Of a stretch of DNA of 15,518 nt, positions 1-6,164 are shown in pieces. The notes under the pieces are model-generated. The model saw nothing but the letters and a program-made list of their open reading frames with translations. It was not told the origin of the DNA and searched no databases. The stretch comes from JAZLJD01 sp045617725 (GTDB taxonomy: Bacteria > Bacillota > Clostridia > Lachnospirales > Lachnospiraceae). Each line of letters begins with the position of its first letter. Position 1 is the stretch's first letter. The position numbers and the translations under genes were made by a program. Location: NCBI GenBank assembly GCA_045617725.1, contig JAZLJD010000002.1:1-15518 (forward strand), in the 5' to 3' direction.

Positions 1-18
1 GTGCACAGGTTTTCTAAA

Positions 19-62
19 GCGCCGGCCGCCGGCGCAGCGGGGAACCGGGGCACGGCCGGCGC
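19..62. repeat. GC-rich inverted repeat at the left edge
   Basis: The arms GCGCCGGCCG (19-28) and CGGCCGGCGC (53-62) are perfect reverse complements of 10 bp with a 24-nt spacer. Positions 19-35 alone also form a competing 8-bp hairpin around one central base. This patch is far richer in G and C than anything else in the window and no T-run follows it, so it does not look like a normal intrinsic terminator. Frame 1 is open from base 1 to a TAA at 73-75 and reads as an Ala/Gly-rich tail, so the end of an upstream gene cannot be excluded. Apart from this repeat I see nothing interpretable in 1-130. Confidence 0.5.
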
Positions 63-131
63 GTTAACGCTTTAATGTGACAGAAACCCCCGTCCCCATT
101 AGTAAATTTCGTGCGGCCGTGAAAAAAATGA

Positions 132-160
132 TTGACATGATAATGACGCTATGCTAATTA
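132..160 (+). promoter_or_regulatory. Promoter of the riboswitch-purC unit
   Basis: A perfect -35 box TTGACA (132-137) is followed after 17 bp by TAATTA (155-160). An extended -10 TG dinucleotide sits at 152-153. The predicted start of transcription is near 167, just upstream of the riboswitch aptamer. This is a vegetative sigma-factor type promoter. The -10 hexamer is imperfect, but the extended element and ideal spacing compensate. Confidence 0.75.
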
Positions 161-177
161 TATTTATGTAAAAGACT

Positions 178-246
178 TCCTGCTACTGACGGATAAGTGG
201 AGCACCACAGAGGAGTGGGGAGCATATTGAGTCGACCGTCTGGGCA
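178..246 (+). promoter_or_regulatory. ZTP (pfl) riboswitch aptamer upstream of purC
   Basis: The elements of the ZTP/pfl aptamer appear in order. They are a short P1 (TGCT 181-184 with AGCA 221-224), GACGG (188-192), a hairpin GTGG-AGCA-CCAC (197-208), the conserved GGGGAGC (217-223), a short linker, and CCGTCTGGGCA (236-246). The last matches the family hallmark CCGCCUGGGCA with one change. GACGG pairs perfectly with CCGTC (236-240), so the C-to-T change is compensated by G-to-A on the partner strand, as expected of a preserved pseudoknot. Family knowledge: these RNAs bind ZTP/ZMP, which accumulates when 10-formyl-tetrahydrofolate is short, and control purine and folate genes. The position before purC, which acts two enzymes before ZMP consumption, fits this. 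The call rests on recalled consensus, not a covariance-model hit. Confidence 0.85.
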
Positions 247-278
247 TGCTTTGAATGTTTTTAGAGTATGCTTTTTTT
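244..278 (+). terminator. Riboswitch expression platform: intrinsic terminator
   Basis: GCATGCTTT (244-252) pairs with AGAGTATGC (263-271) through nine pairs, two of them G-U, around a 10-nt loop. Seven T follow (272-278). The 5' arm begins inside the last conserved bases of the aptamer (CTGGGCA), so aptamer folding and terminator folding should exclude each other. I infer an ON switch: ligand-bound aptamer prevents termination and purC is read through. Confidence 0.8.
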
Positions 279-320
279 GTTTCGCGAGGCTCACAACAAA
301 ATAAACGATAGGAGAAAACA

Positions 321-1007
321 ATGGAGATGAAATTCGTTTACAAAGGAAAGACAAAGGATGTTTATGAACTTGAGAATGGCAACTACCTGTTGAAATTCAA
401 GGATGACTGCACCGGCAAGGACGGAAAGTTCGATCCGGGCGAGAACTCCGTAGGACTGACCATCGAAGGTGTGGGCGATGTAAACCTTCGTATGACCGAG
501 TATTTCTTTGAAAAAATCAATGCTGCAGGCATTAAGACTCACTTTGTTAAGGCTAATCTTTCCGATACCACCATGGAAGTTCTTCCCGCAAAGGTATTCG
601 GTAAGGGTCTTGAAGTAATCTGCCGTTATAAAGCAGTCGGCAGCTTCTTCCGTCGTTACGGTGAATACATTGAAGAGGGCGCCGATCTTCCCGCATATGT
701 TGAGATGACCTTCAAGAACGACGCTAAGGGCGATCCCCTTGTAATCAAGGATGCACTTGTTTGCCTGGGCGTTATGACCGAAGAGCAGTACGATACCATT
801 AAGAAGATGACCCAGGATATCACCAAGATTGTAGCTGATGACTTAAAGGACAAGGGTCTTGATCTTTATGACATCAAGTTTGAGTTTGGTTATGCTCCGG
901 ACGGCACCGTAATGCTGATTGACGAAATCGCTTCCGGTAACATGCGTGTTTACAAGGATGGCGAGTACATCGATCCCATGACTCTTTCCAAATTGTTTTT
1001 TGCTTAA
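321..1007 (+). CDS. purC: Phosphoribosylaminoimidazole-succinocarboxamide synthase (SAICAR synthetase)
   Basis: PurC joins aspartate to CAIR with ATP to make SAICAR in cytosolic de novo purine synthesis. The 228-residue protein opens with the family nucleotide-binding strand (YKGKTKDVYE, residues 7-16) and KFKDDCTGKDG. The central EVICRYKAVGSFFRRYG corresponds to the substrate-binding VVVRNIAAGSL block of classical enzymes. FKNDAKGDPL (about 131-140) matches the family YKDDELGDPL block, and the C-terminal KFEFG plus IDEIASGNMRVYKDGEY occupies the DEI-x-PD position. Residues around DPGENSVGL and SGNMR differ from the textbook motifs (GKRAEI; PDSCR) but match the form I recall from clostridial PurC. 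Start ATG 321 is favoured by AGGAG at 310-314 with a 6-nt spacer; ATG 327 is too far away. The gene is monocistronic: promoter and ZTP riboswitch before it, strong terminator after it. Confidence 0.93.
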   Translation: MEMKFVYKGKTKDVYELENGNYLLKFKDDCTGKDGKFDPGENSVGLTIEGVGDVNLRMTEYFFEKINAAGIKTHFVKANLSDTTMEVLPAKVFGKGLEVICRYKAVGSFFRRYGEYIEEGADLPAYVEMTFKNDAKGDPLVIKDALVCLGVMTEEQYDTIKKMTQDITKIVADDLKDKGLDLYDIKFEFGYAPDGTVMLIDEIASGNMRVYKDGEYIDPMTLSKLFFA

Positions 1008-1021
1008 GTAATAGACTTACG

Positions 1022-1055
1022 CCCCTCTGCAAATCGTGCAGAGGGGATTTTTTTT
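1022..1055 (+). terminator. Intrinsic terminator of purC
   Basis: CCCCTCTGCA (1022-1031) and TGCAGAGGGG (1037-1046) form a perfect 10-bp stem with a 5-nt loop. An A and eight T follow (1047-1055). It starts 15 nt after the purC stop codon and is a textbook rho-independent terminator. Confidence 0.95.
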
Positions 1056-1067
1056 ATGTTTTTTCTA

Positions 1068-1076
1068 TGATATAAT
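1068..1076 (+). promoter_or_regulatory. Extended -10 promoter for deoB-prfC
   Basis: TGATATAAT (1068-1076) is a perfect extended -10 element with a consensus TATAAT hexamer at 1071-1076. The matching -35 position (1048-1053) falls in the T-run of the purC terminator and does not resemble TTGACA, so recognition would depend on the extended -10. Transcription would begin near 1083, giving a leader of about 35 nt. Confidence 0.7.
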
Positions 1077-1116
1077 ATCGTGTTGTATTGCTGTTTGAAA
1101 GAAAGGTGGGATTACA

Positions 1117-2283
1117 ATGAGTCGAATTTTTCTTTTTGTTTTGGACAGTTTTGGAATAGGAGAGGCTCCGGATGCCGCAGCATTCGGCGATGAGGGTACC
1201 AATACCGTGTACTCCGCTTCGACGGCTTCTTCCTTTAAGATGGAGAATTTAAAGAATCTCGGATTCTTTCAGATGGATGGCATGAAGACTGCTCCCCTGT
1301 ATGAAAAAGAGCAGGTGCCCCTTCGGGCTACCATTGCGCGTATGCGGGAGGTATCCAAAGGAAAGGATACAACCATCGGACATTGGGAGATTGCGGGCAT
1401 TAATACACCGAATCCGCTACCTACCTTCCCGGACGGTTTTCCGGATGGCTTTTTGCAGGAATTTTCAAAGGCAGTTGGTCGTGGCGTATTATGCAACAAA
1501 CCATATTCCGGCACGCAGGTCATCAATGATTACGGCGATGAGCATGTAAGAACCGGAGCTCTTATCGTTTATACTTCTGCGGACAGCGTATTCCAGATTG
1601 CCGCCCATGAGGATATAGTCCCGGTAGAGCAGCTATATGAGTATTGCCGGATTGCAAGGGAGCTTTTGCAAGGTCCCGAACTTGGGGTAGGAAGAGTCAT
1701 TGCCCGTCCGTTTATCGGCGAGAGCGGCCATTATACGCGTACTCCGAGACGTCATGATTTTTCGCTCGTGCCGCCGAAAACGACCATGCTGGATCAACTT
1801 AAGGATGCCGGTAAGGATGTCATCGCAATCGGTAAGATCCAGGATATTTTTGTGGGCAAGGGCATTACGGAGCACAGCTATACGACCGGGAACGAGGATG
1901 GTATTTCACAGAGCCTTGCCATGATGGACCGGAATTTTGACGGCCTTTGTTTCATTAATCTGGTGGATTATGATATGCTCTACGGACATCGCAGGGATAT
2001 CGAAGGCTATGGCCGCGCCCTTACGTATTTTGACGAAGCATTTCCGTCCTTTGTTTCAAAGATGCGGGAGGATGACATTATCATGCTGACGGCGGACCAC
2101 GGATGCGACCCCGCATTCCTTAAAACCACCGATCATACCAGAGAATACACGCCGTTCTTTATGTATGGTAAGAATGTAAAATGTCAAAACCTTGGCACAC
2201 GGGATACATTTGCGGATATCGCCGCAACGGTTTTGGACTATTTTCATATAAAACCCGAATTTGATGGAAAGAGTATGCTGTAG
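1117..2283 (+). CDS. deoB: Phosphopentomutase
   Basis: DeoB interconverts ribose-1-phosphate or deoxyribose-1-phosphate with the 5-phosphates, linking nucleoside salvage to the pentose phosphate pathway. At 388 residues the protein is close to the usual length of about 390. It belongs to the alkaline-phosphatase superfamily and the two-metal centre can be read directly: D10 in FVLDSFGIGEAPDA, the phosphothreonine T85 in KGKDTTIGHWE, D286 and H291 in VDYDMLYGH, D327-H328 in LTADHGCDP, and H340 in TTDHTREYTP. These positions agree closely with those I recall for the Bacillus cereus enzyme. Start ATG 1117 has AAGGTGGG at 1103-1110. The gene is followed after 19 nt by prfC, probably on the same transcript. 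The neighbouring purC and deoB are both nucleotide genes but are separated by a terminator. Confidence 0.96.
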   Translation: MSRIFLFVLDSFGIGEAPDAAAFGDEGTNTVYSASTASSFKMENLKNLGFFQMDGMKTAPLYEKEQVPLRATIARMREVSKGKDTTIGHWEIAGINTPNPLPTFPDGFPDGFLQEFSKAVGRGVLCNKPYSGTQVINDYGDEHVRTGALIVYTSADSVFQIAAHEDIVPVEQLYEYCRIARELLQGPELGVGRVIARPFIGESGHYTRTPRRHDFSLVPPKTTMLDQLKDAGKDVIAIGKIQDIFVGKGITEHSYTTGNEDGISQSLAMMDRNFDGLCFINLVDYDMLYGHRRDIEGYGRALTYFDEAFPSFVSKMREDDIIMLTADHGCDPAFLKTTDHTREYTPFFMYGKNVKCQNLGTRDTFADIAATVLDYFHIKPEFDGKSML

Positions 2284-2302
2284 CATACAAGAGGATTTTG
2301 TT

Positions 2303-3895
2303 TTGAGTAACATAGAAGCAGAAATATTAAAACGACGCACCTTTGCGATTATTTCGCACCCCGATGCAGGTAAAACGACTTTGACCGAGAAGTTCCTTTT
2401 GTACGGTGGAGCTATCAACCTTGCGGGCAGCGTAAAAGGAAAAGCGACCGCACGACATGCCGTGTCGGATTGGATGGAGATTGAGAAGGAGCGTGGTATT
2501 TCCGTAACAAGCTCCGTACTGCAGTTTAATTATGACGGATACTGCATCAATATATTGGATACTCCGGGACATCAGGATTTCTCGGAGGATACCTATCGTA
2601 CACTGATGGCAGCGGATTCGGCGGTCATGGTAATCGACGGTTCCAAGGGCGTTGAGGCCCAGACCCGCAAGCTTTTCAAGGTCTGCGGTATGCGCGGAAT
2701 CCCTGTATTTACCTTTATCAACAAATTGGATCGTGATGCGCTGGATACTTTTGATCTATTGGATGACATCGAGAAGGAACTCGGTATCACGACCTGTCCT
2801 GTGAACTGGCCCATCGGAAGCGGTAAGAATTTTAAGGGCGTGTATGACCGAAATTCCGACAGCATTGTTATGTTTTCCGATACCCAGAAGGGCACAAAAG
2901 AAGGTCTCATGACCGAAGTGAGTCTTTCGGATACGGAGAAGGCAATCGAGGCAATCGGCCGGGATGCATACGACAAGTTGACGGGCGAAATCGAGCTTCT
3001 TGATGGTGCAAGTGACGAGTTTGACCTTGAAAGAGTTCGGGCCGGCAAGCTGACTCCGGTATTTTTTGGCTCCGCTCTTCAGAATTTCGGTGTGGAGATC
3101 TTCCTGCAGAACTTCCTCAAGATGGCGACGACCCCGCTTTCCCGTGTTTCGAAAGGCGAGTATGTTGACCCTGTTAAAAATAATTTTTCCGCCTTTGTCT
3201 TTAAGATTCAGGCCAACATGAATAAAGCCCATCGCGACCGTATTGCTTTTATCCGAATCTGCTCCGGACGCTTTGACGCCGAGCAGGAGGTAAAGCATGT
3301 ACAGGGCGGTAAGGTGATGCGTCTTTCCCAACCGCAGCAGCTGATGGCGGACGAGCGTAAGATCCTTTCCGAGGCCTATGCAGGTGATATTATCGGTATA
3401 TTCGACCCCGGTATCTTCTCAATCGGAGATACGCTCTGCATGCCGAAGGACGACTTCTGTTACGAAGGAATTCCGACCTTTGCTCCGGAGCATTTCTGCC
3501 GCGTGCGCCAGGTAGATACCATGAAACGTAAGCAGTTCATAAAGGGTATCACCCAGATTGCCCAGGAAGGCGCAATTCAGATTTTCCAGGAATTCAATAC
3601 CGGTATGGAAGAAATCATCGTTGGTGTTGTCGGCGTGCTGCAGTTTGAAGTCCTTAAATATCGTCTTGAGAATGAATATAACGTTGAGATAATCATGGAG
3701 AAGCTGCCCTACGAGCATATCCGCTGGATTAAGAATAAGGACATCGATTTAGTACACTTAACCGGTACTTCCGATATGAAGAAGGTTAAGGATATGAAGG
3801 GTAATCCGCTGCTTTTATTCATCAATGCATGGAGCGTCGGCATTACGGTGGAACGAAACAAGGGGCTGGAGCTTTTGGAATTCAACAAAGATTGA
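2303..3895 (+). CDS. prfC: Peptide chain release factor 3 (TTG start)
   Basis: RF3 is a translational GTPase that recycles RF1/RF2 from the ribosome after peptide release. From TTG 2303 the product is 530 residues, matching the family length of about 529, and begins SNIEAEI like typical RF3. GTPase motifs are all present: P-loop SHPDAGKT (18-25), switch I RGISVTSS (65-72), DTPGH (86-90) and NKLD (140-143). The FSEDTYRTL stretch after DTPGH is characteristic of RF3 rather than EF-G. The domain II/III region (GGKVMRLSQPQQLMA; GVLQFEVLKYRLENEY) follows. The frame stays open upstream to an ATG at 2261 inside deoB. However, GAGGA at 2291-2295 is spaced 7 nt from TTG 2303, and the added residues match nothing in the family. 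It lies 19 nt after deoB and before the next promoter. Confidence 0.95.
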   Translation: MSNIEAEILKRRTFAIISHPDAGKTTLTEKFLLYGGAINLAGSVKGKATARHAVSDWMEIEKERGISVTSSVLQFNYDGYCINILDTPGHQDFSEDTYRTLMAADSAVMVIDGSKGVEAQTRKLFKVCGMRGIPVFTFINKLDRDALDTFDLLDDIEKELGITTCPVNWPIGSGKNFKGVYDRNSDSIVMFSDTQKGTKEGLMTEVSLSDTEKAIEAIGRDAYDKLTGEIELLDGASDEFDLERVRAGKLTPVFFGSALQNFGVEIFLQNFLKMATTPLSRVSKGEYVDPVKNNFSAFVFKIQANMNKAHRDRIAFIRICSGRFDAEQEVKHVQGGKVMRLSQPQQLMADERKILSEAYAGDIIGIFDPGIFSIGDTLCMPKDDFCYEGIPTFAPEHFCRVRQVDTMKRKQFIKGITQIAQEGAIQIFQEFNTGMEEIIVGVVGVLQFEVLKYRLENEYNVEIIMEKLPYEHIRWIKNKDIDLVHLTGTSDMKKVKDMKGNPLLLFINAWSVGITVERNKGLELLEFNKD

Positions 3896-3899
3896 TTTG

Positions 3900-3928
3900 T
3901 TGTAAAAATTGTATCGGTTTGCTATAAT
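3900..3928 (+). promoter_or_regulatory. Main promoter of the yqhY-nusB-...-recN operon
   Basis: TTGTAA (3900-3905) lies 17 bp from a perfect TATAAT (3923-3928), with an extended -10 TG at 3920-3921. The predicted start is near 3935, giving a leader of about 30 nt before the Asp23-family gene. The -35 box overlaps the 3' arm of a 7-bp AT-rich hairpin (CAACAAA 3883-3889, TTTGTTG 3896-3902) that spans the prfC stop codon. Confidence 0.82.
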
Positions 3929-3963
3929 TATTGAGTATTTTTGCTGAATGGAGATTAGTGAGA

Positions 3964-4332
3964 ATGGAGAATCAGGTAAGTAAGGAAGCAGGCAATATCG
4001 GCACCGTTCAGATTGCGGATGATGTGGTTGCAATGATCGCAGGCATCGCTGCAACTGAGGTGGAAGGTGTTTCCGCGATGGCCGGTAATCTTACCAATGA
4101 CCTCATGGGAGCTGTCGGCATGAAGAAGCTCACAAGAGGCGTCAAGGTGGATGTTTACGGCCATAAAGTTAAGGTTGATCTTTCCGTTATTTTAGAGTAC
4201 GGTTACAATCTTCCCGCAACGTGCCAAAAAGTACAGCTTAGAGTGAAGAATGCTATTATGAATATGACCGGCTTAAACGTTACGGATGTAAATGTACGTA
4301 TTGCCGGTATTTCCATGGAGACGAAAGCTTAA
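3964..4332 (+). CDS. Asp23/Gls24 family envelope stress protein (YqhY-like)
   Basis: A 122-residue protein of the Asp23/Gls24 (DUF322) family. Visible family features are the N-terminal GTVQIADDVVAMIAGIAATE (residues 13-32), EVEGVSAMAG, the GVKVDV and VKVDLSVILEYG strands, and the closing VTDVNVRIAGI. Members are small cytosolic proteins. In Bacillus the yqhY paralogue next to nusB has been tied to fatty-acid/acetyl-CoA carboxylase balance, and other members to envelope stress; the precise role here is unknown. Start ATG 3964 is preferred because GGAG at 3950-3953 is 10 nt away. GTG 3958 would leave only 4 nt, and longer in-frame starts lack support and run back into the promoter. It is the first gene of the long operon and ends 1 nt before nusB, as in the Bacillus/Clostridium order. 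Confidence 0.9.
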   Translation: MENQVSKEAGNIGTVQIADDVVAMIAGIAATEVEGVSAMAGNLTNDLMGAVGMKKLTRGVKVDVYGHKVKVDLSVILEYGYNLPATCQKVQLRVKNAIMNMTGLNVTDVNVRIAGISMETKA

Positions 4333-4333
4333 A

Positions 4334-4735
4334 ATGACCAGAAGTTTATTACGTGAGAATATTTTTAAATTGCTTTTTCGTGTAGAGTTTAACTCTCCGG
4401 AAGACATGCCGGAGCAGGAGCAGCTGTTCCTCAATAATGAAGAAGAAGGCTTAACTCCCGCAGACAGCGAGTATATTTCCGGTAAGTATGAGCGTATTGC
4501 TGCAGTGCTCCCGGAGATTGACGCAGCGATTTCCGAGAAGACGGAGGGGTGGGCGATTGAAAGAATCGGCAAGATTGATTTAACAATTCTTCGTCTTGCC
4601 ATTTATGAAATTCGCTATGATGAGGATATTCCCACTTCCGTAGCCATTAATGAGGCAGTGGAGCTTGCCAAAAAATTCGGACGTGAGGAATCCTCTTCCT
4701 TTGTGAACGGCGTGCTTAAAAAATTTGCAGATTAA
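4334..4735 (+). CDS. nusB: Transcription antitermination factor NusB
   Basis: NusB binds boxA RNA with NusE (ribosomal protein S10) and keeps RNA polymerase elongating through rRNA operons. The 133-residue all-helical protein shows the family N-terminus with the conserved Arg-rich first helix (TRSLLRENIFKLLFRVEF), and the diagnostic C-terminal half: IDLTILRLAIYEIRY, IPTSVAINEAVELAKKFG, and SSSFVNGVLKKFA. Start ATG 4334 lies 1 nt after the preceding stop codon, with GGAG at 4317-4320 inside the upstream gene, so translational coupling is likely. An in-frame start at 4292 would overlap the Asp23-family gene and adds residues not typical of NusB. The acidic stretch around residues 20-40 is somewhat longer than in compact NusB proteins. 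Confidence 0.94.
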   Translation: MTRSLLRENIFKLLFRVEFNSPEDMPEQEQLFLNNEEEGLTPADSEYISGKYERIAAVLPEIDAAISEKTEGWAIERIGKIDLTILRLAIYEIRYDEDIPTSVAINEAVELAKKFGREESSSFVNGVLKKFAD

Positions 4736-4747
4736 GGATTACTGAAC

Positions 4748-5968
4748 ATGGAGAGAGTTTATTCCGTATCACAGGTCAATAGTTATATCAGCGGGTTGAT
4801 ACGGGAAGACTTTATGCTGAGTCACGTCAGCATTCAGGGTGAAATCAGTAATTGCAAGTATCATGATACCGGGCATCTTTATTTTTCGCTTAAGGATGAA
4901 GGCGGTGTCATCAGCGCAGTAATGTTCGCAGGCAAAAGAGCAGGCCTTCGTTTTCGCTTATGCGATGGCCGGAAGGTCATCGTTACGGGCTCCGTGAGGG
5001 TGTACGAACGAGACGGTAAGTACCAGATTTACGCGGATCGTATTGAAGAAGCCGGAATAGGCGACCTTAGGAAGCAGTATGAAGAACTGAAAGCACGACT
5101 TGCCGAAATGGGCATGTTTGACGCGATGTACAAGAAACCGATACCGAAGTATGTGAGAAGTGTCGGAATTGTTACAGCGCGTACCGGCGCAGCCGTGCAG
5201 GATATAATAAATATTGCACATCGACGCAATCCATATGTACAGCTCTATCTGTATCCCGCTGTGGTACAGGGAGCCGAATGCCCGGAGAGTGTAATAAAGG
5301 GCATTCATGCAATGGAGAAGCTTGGCGTGGATGTAATGATTGTCGGTCGCGGTGGCGGTTCTATTGAGGATCTGTGGGGATTTAATGATGAACAGCTGGC
5401 TGAGGCCGTTTTTCAGTGCCCGATTCCCATTATTTCCGCAGTCGGGCATGAGACAGACTTTACCATTATTGATTATGTGTCGGATCTCAGGGCACCGACA
5501 CCCAGCGCCGCAAGTGAGCTGGCGGTAGCGGATATCACGGAGCTTTTTGAAAGAATCCGCGTGAACAGACAGCTTCTTACGAGGCATATGGAACAGAAGC
5601 TTGCGTCCGCAAAAGCAAGACGTACAGAGTACGAGGCGGCACTCCTTCGACTGAGTCCGATGGAGAGGCTTCATGCGGATCGAAATCGTCTCGCTACAAC
5701 GGCTCTTAAACTGAATCAGCGGATGACGCAGCGCCTTGTGAAGCTTAAACACAACTACGAAGTGTACTATGAAGCACTCAAGGGGCGTAATCCGATTCTG
5801 AAGCTTTCGAAAGGGTTTGCGCATGTGGGGGATGCAGGCGGGCATGGTATTCAAAACGCCACTTCCGTGCATCCCGGCGACCGATTAACCCTGACCATGC
5901 ATGACGGTGTAATACTGGCTACGGCCGATACGATAAAGCAACAGGCTTTTGGAGAAACAGATGAGTGA
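4748..5968 (+). CDS. xseA: Exodeoxyribonuclease VII large subunit
   Basis: XseA is the catalytic subunit of exonuclease VII, which degrades single-stranded DNA in both directions to oligonucleotides and acts in repair. The 406-residue protein has an N-terminal OB-fold (about 1-100: YSVSQVNSYISGLI, IQGEISNCKYHDTGHLYF). The catalytic domain carries VGIVTARTGAAVQDI (139-153), VGRGGGSIEDLWGFNDE (199-215) and AVGHETDFTIIDYVSD (231-246), followed by the RAPTPSAASELA motif. The C-terminal part is the long basic helical region that binds the small subunits. AAGGA at 4734-4738 overlaps the nusB stop codon and sits 9 nt before the ATG, so the two are coupled. The 3' end overlaps xseB by 8 nt. folD, which often lies between nusB and xseA in Bacillus, is absent here. 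Confidence 0.96.
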   Translation: MERVYSVSQVNSYISGLIREDFMLSHVSIQGEISNCKYHDTGHLYFSLKDEGGVISAVMFAGKRAGLRFRLCDGRKVIVTGSVRVYERDGKYQIYADRIEEAGIGDLRKQYEELKARLAEMGMFDAMYKKPIPKYVRSVGIVTARTGAAVQDIINIAHRRNPYVQLYLYPAVVQGAECPESVIKGIHAMEKLGVDVMIVGRGGGSIEDLWGFNDEQLAEAVFQCPIPIISAVGHETDFTIIDYVSDLRAPTPSAASELAVADITELFERIRVNRQLLTRHMEQKLASAKARRTEYEAALLRLSPMERLHADRNRLATTALKLNQRMTQRLVKLKHNYEVYYEALKGRNPILKLSKGFAHVGDAGGHGIQNATSVHPGDRLTLTMHDGVILATADTIKQQAFGETDE

Positions 5969-6164
5969 CATGAATATAGAGCAGCAGTTTGAAGAATTGG
6001 AAGCAATACTTAAGAAGATGGACGACCCGTCTCTTTCTCTGGAGGAATCCTTCGAAGAGTATAAAAAGGGGCTGGAGCTCTTAAAGATGGCCGGTGAGAC
6101 CATCGACCGCGTAGAGAAGAAAGTCCTGGTTCTTAAGGAAGAGGGTGGCTTTGATGAACTTTGA
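5961..6164 (+). CDS. xseB: Exodeoxyribonuclease VII small subunit
   Basis: The 67-residue protein is the accessory subunit that binds the XseA helices and is needed for soluble, active exonuclease VII. It shows the family pattern FEELEAILKKMDDPSLSLEESFEEYKKGLEL, two helices with the conserved LSLEES turn, ending in EKKVLVLKE. Start ATG 5961 is set by GGAG at 5951-5954 with a 6-nt spacer; an in-frame TTG at 5949 would lie before that site. The start overlaps the end of xseA by 8 nt and the 3' end overlaps ispA by 11 nt, so the three genes are translationally coupled. Confidence 0.93.
   Translation: MSDMNIEQQFEELEAILKKMDDPSLSLEESFEEYKKGLELLKMAGETIDRVEKKVLVLKEEGGFDEL

Noticed and set aside
2756..3331. 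191-codon minus-strand open frame
   Set aside because: Fully inside prfC; no ribosome binding site and no family resemblance.
4958..5872. 304-codon open frame on the minus strand
   Set aside because: It lies entirely opposite xseA, which has all its motifs. The predicted peptide is rich in Cys, His and Arg with no recognisable domain, as expected of an antisense shadow.
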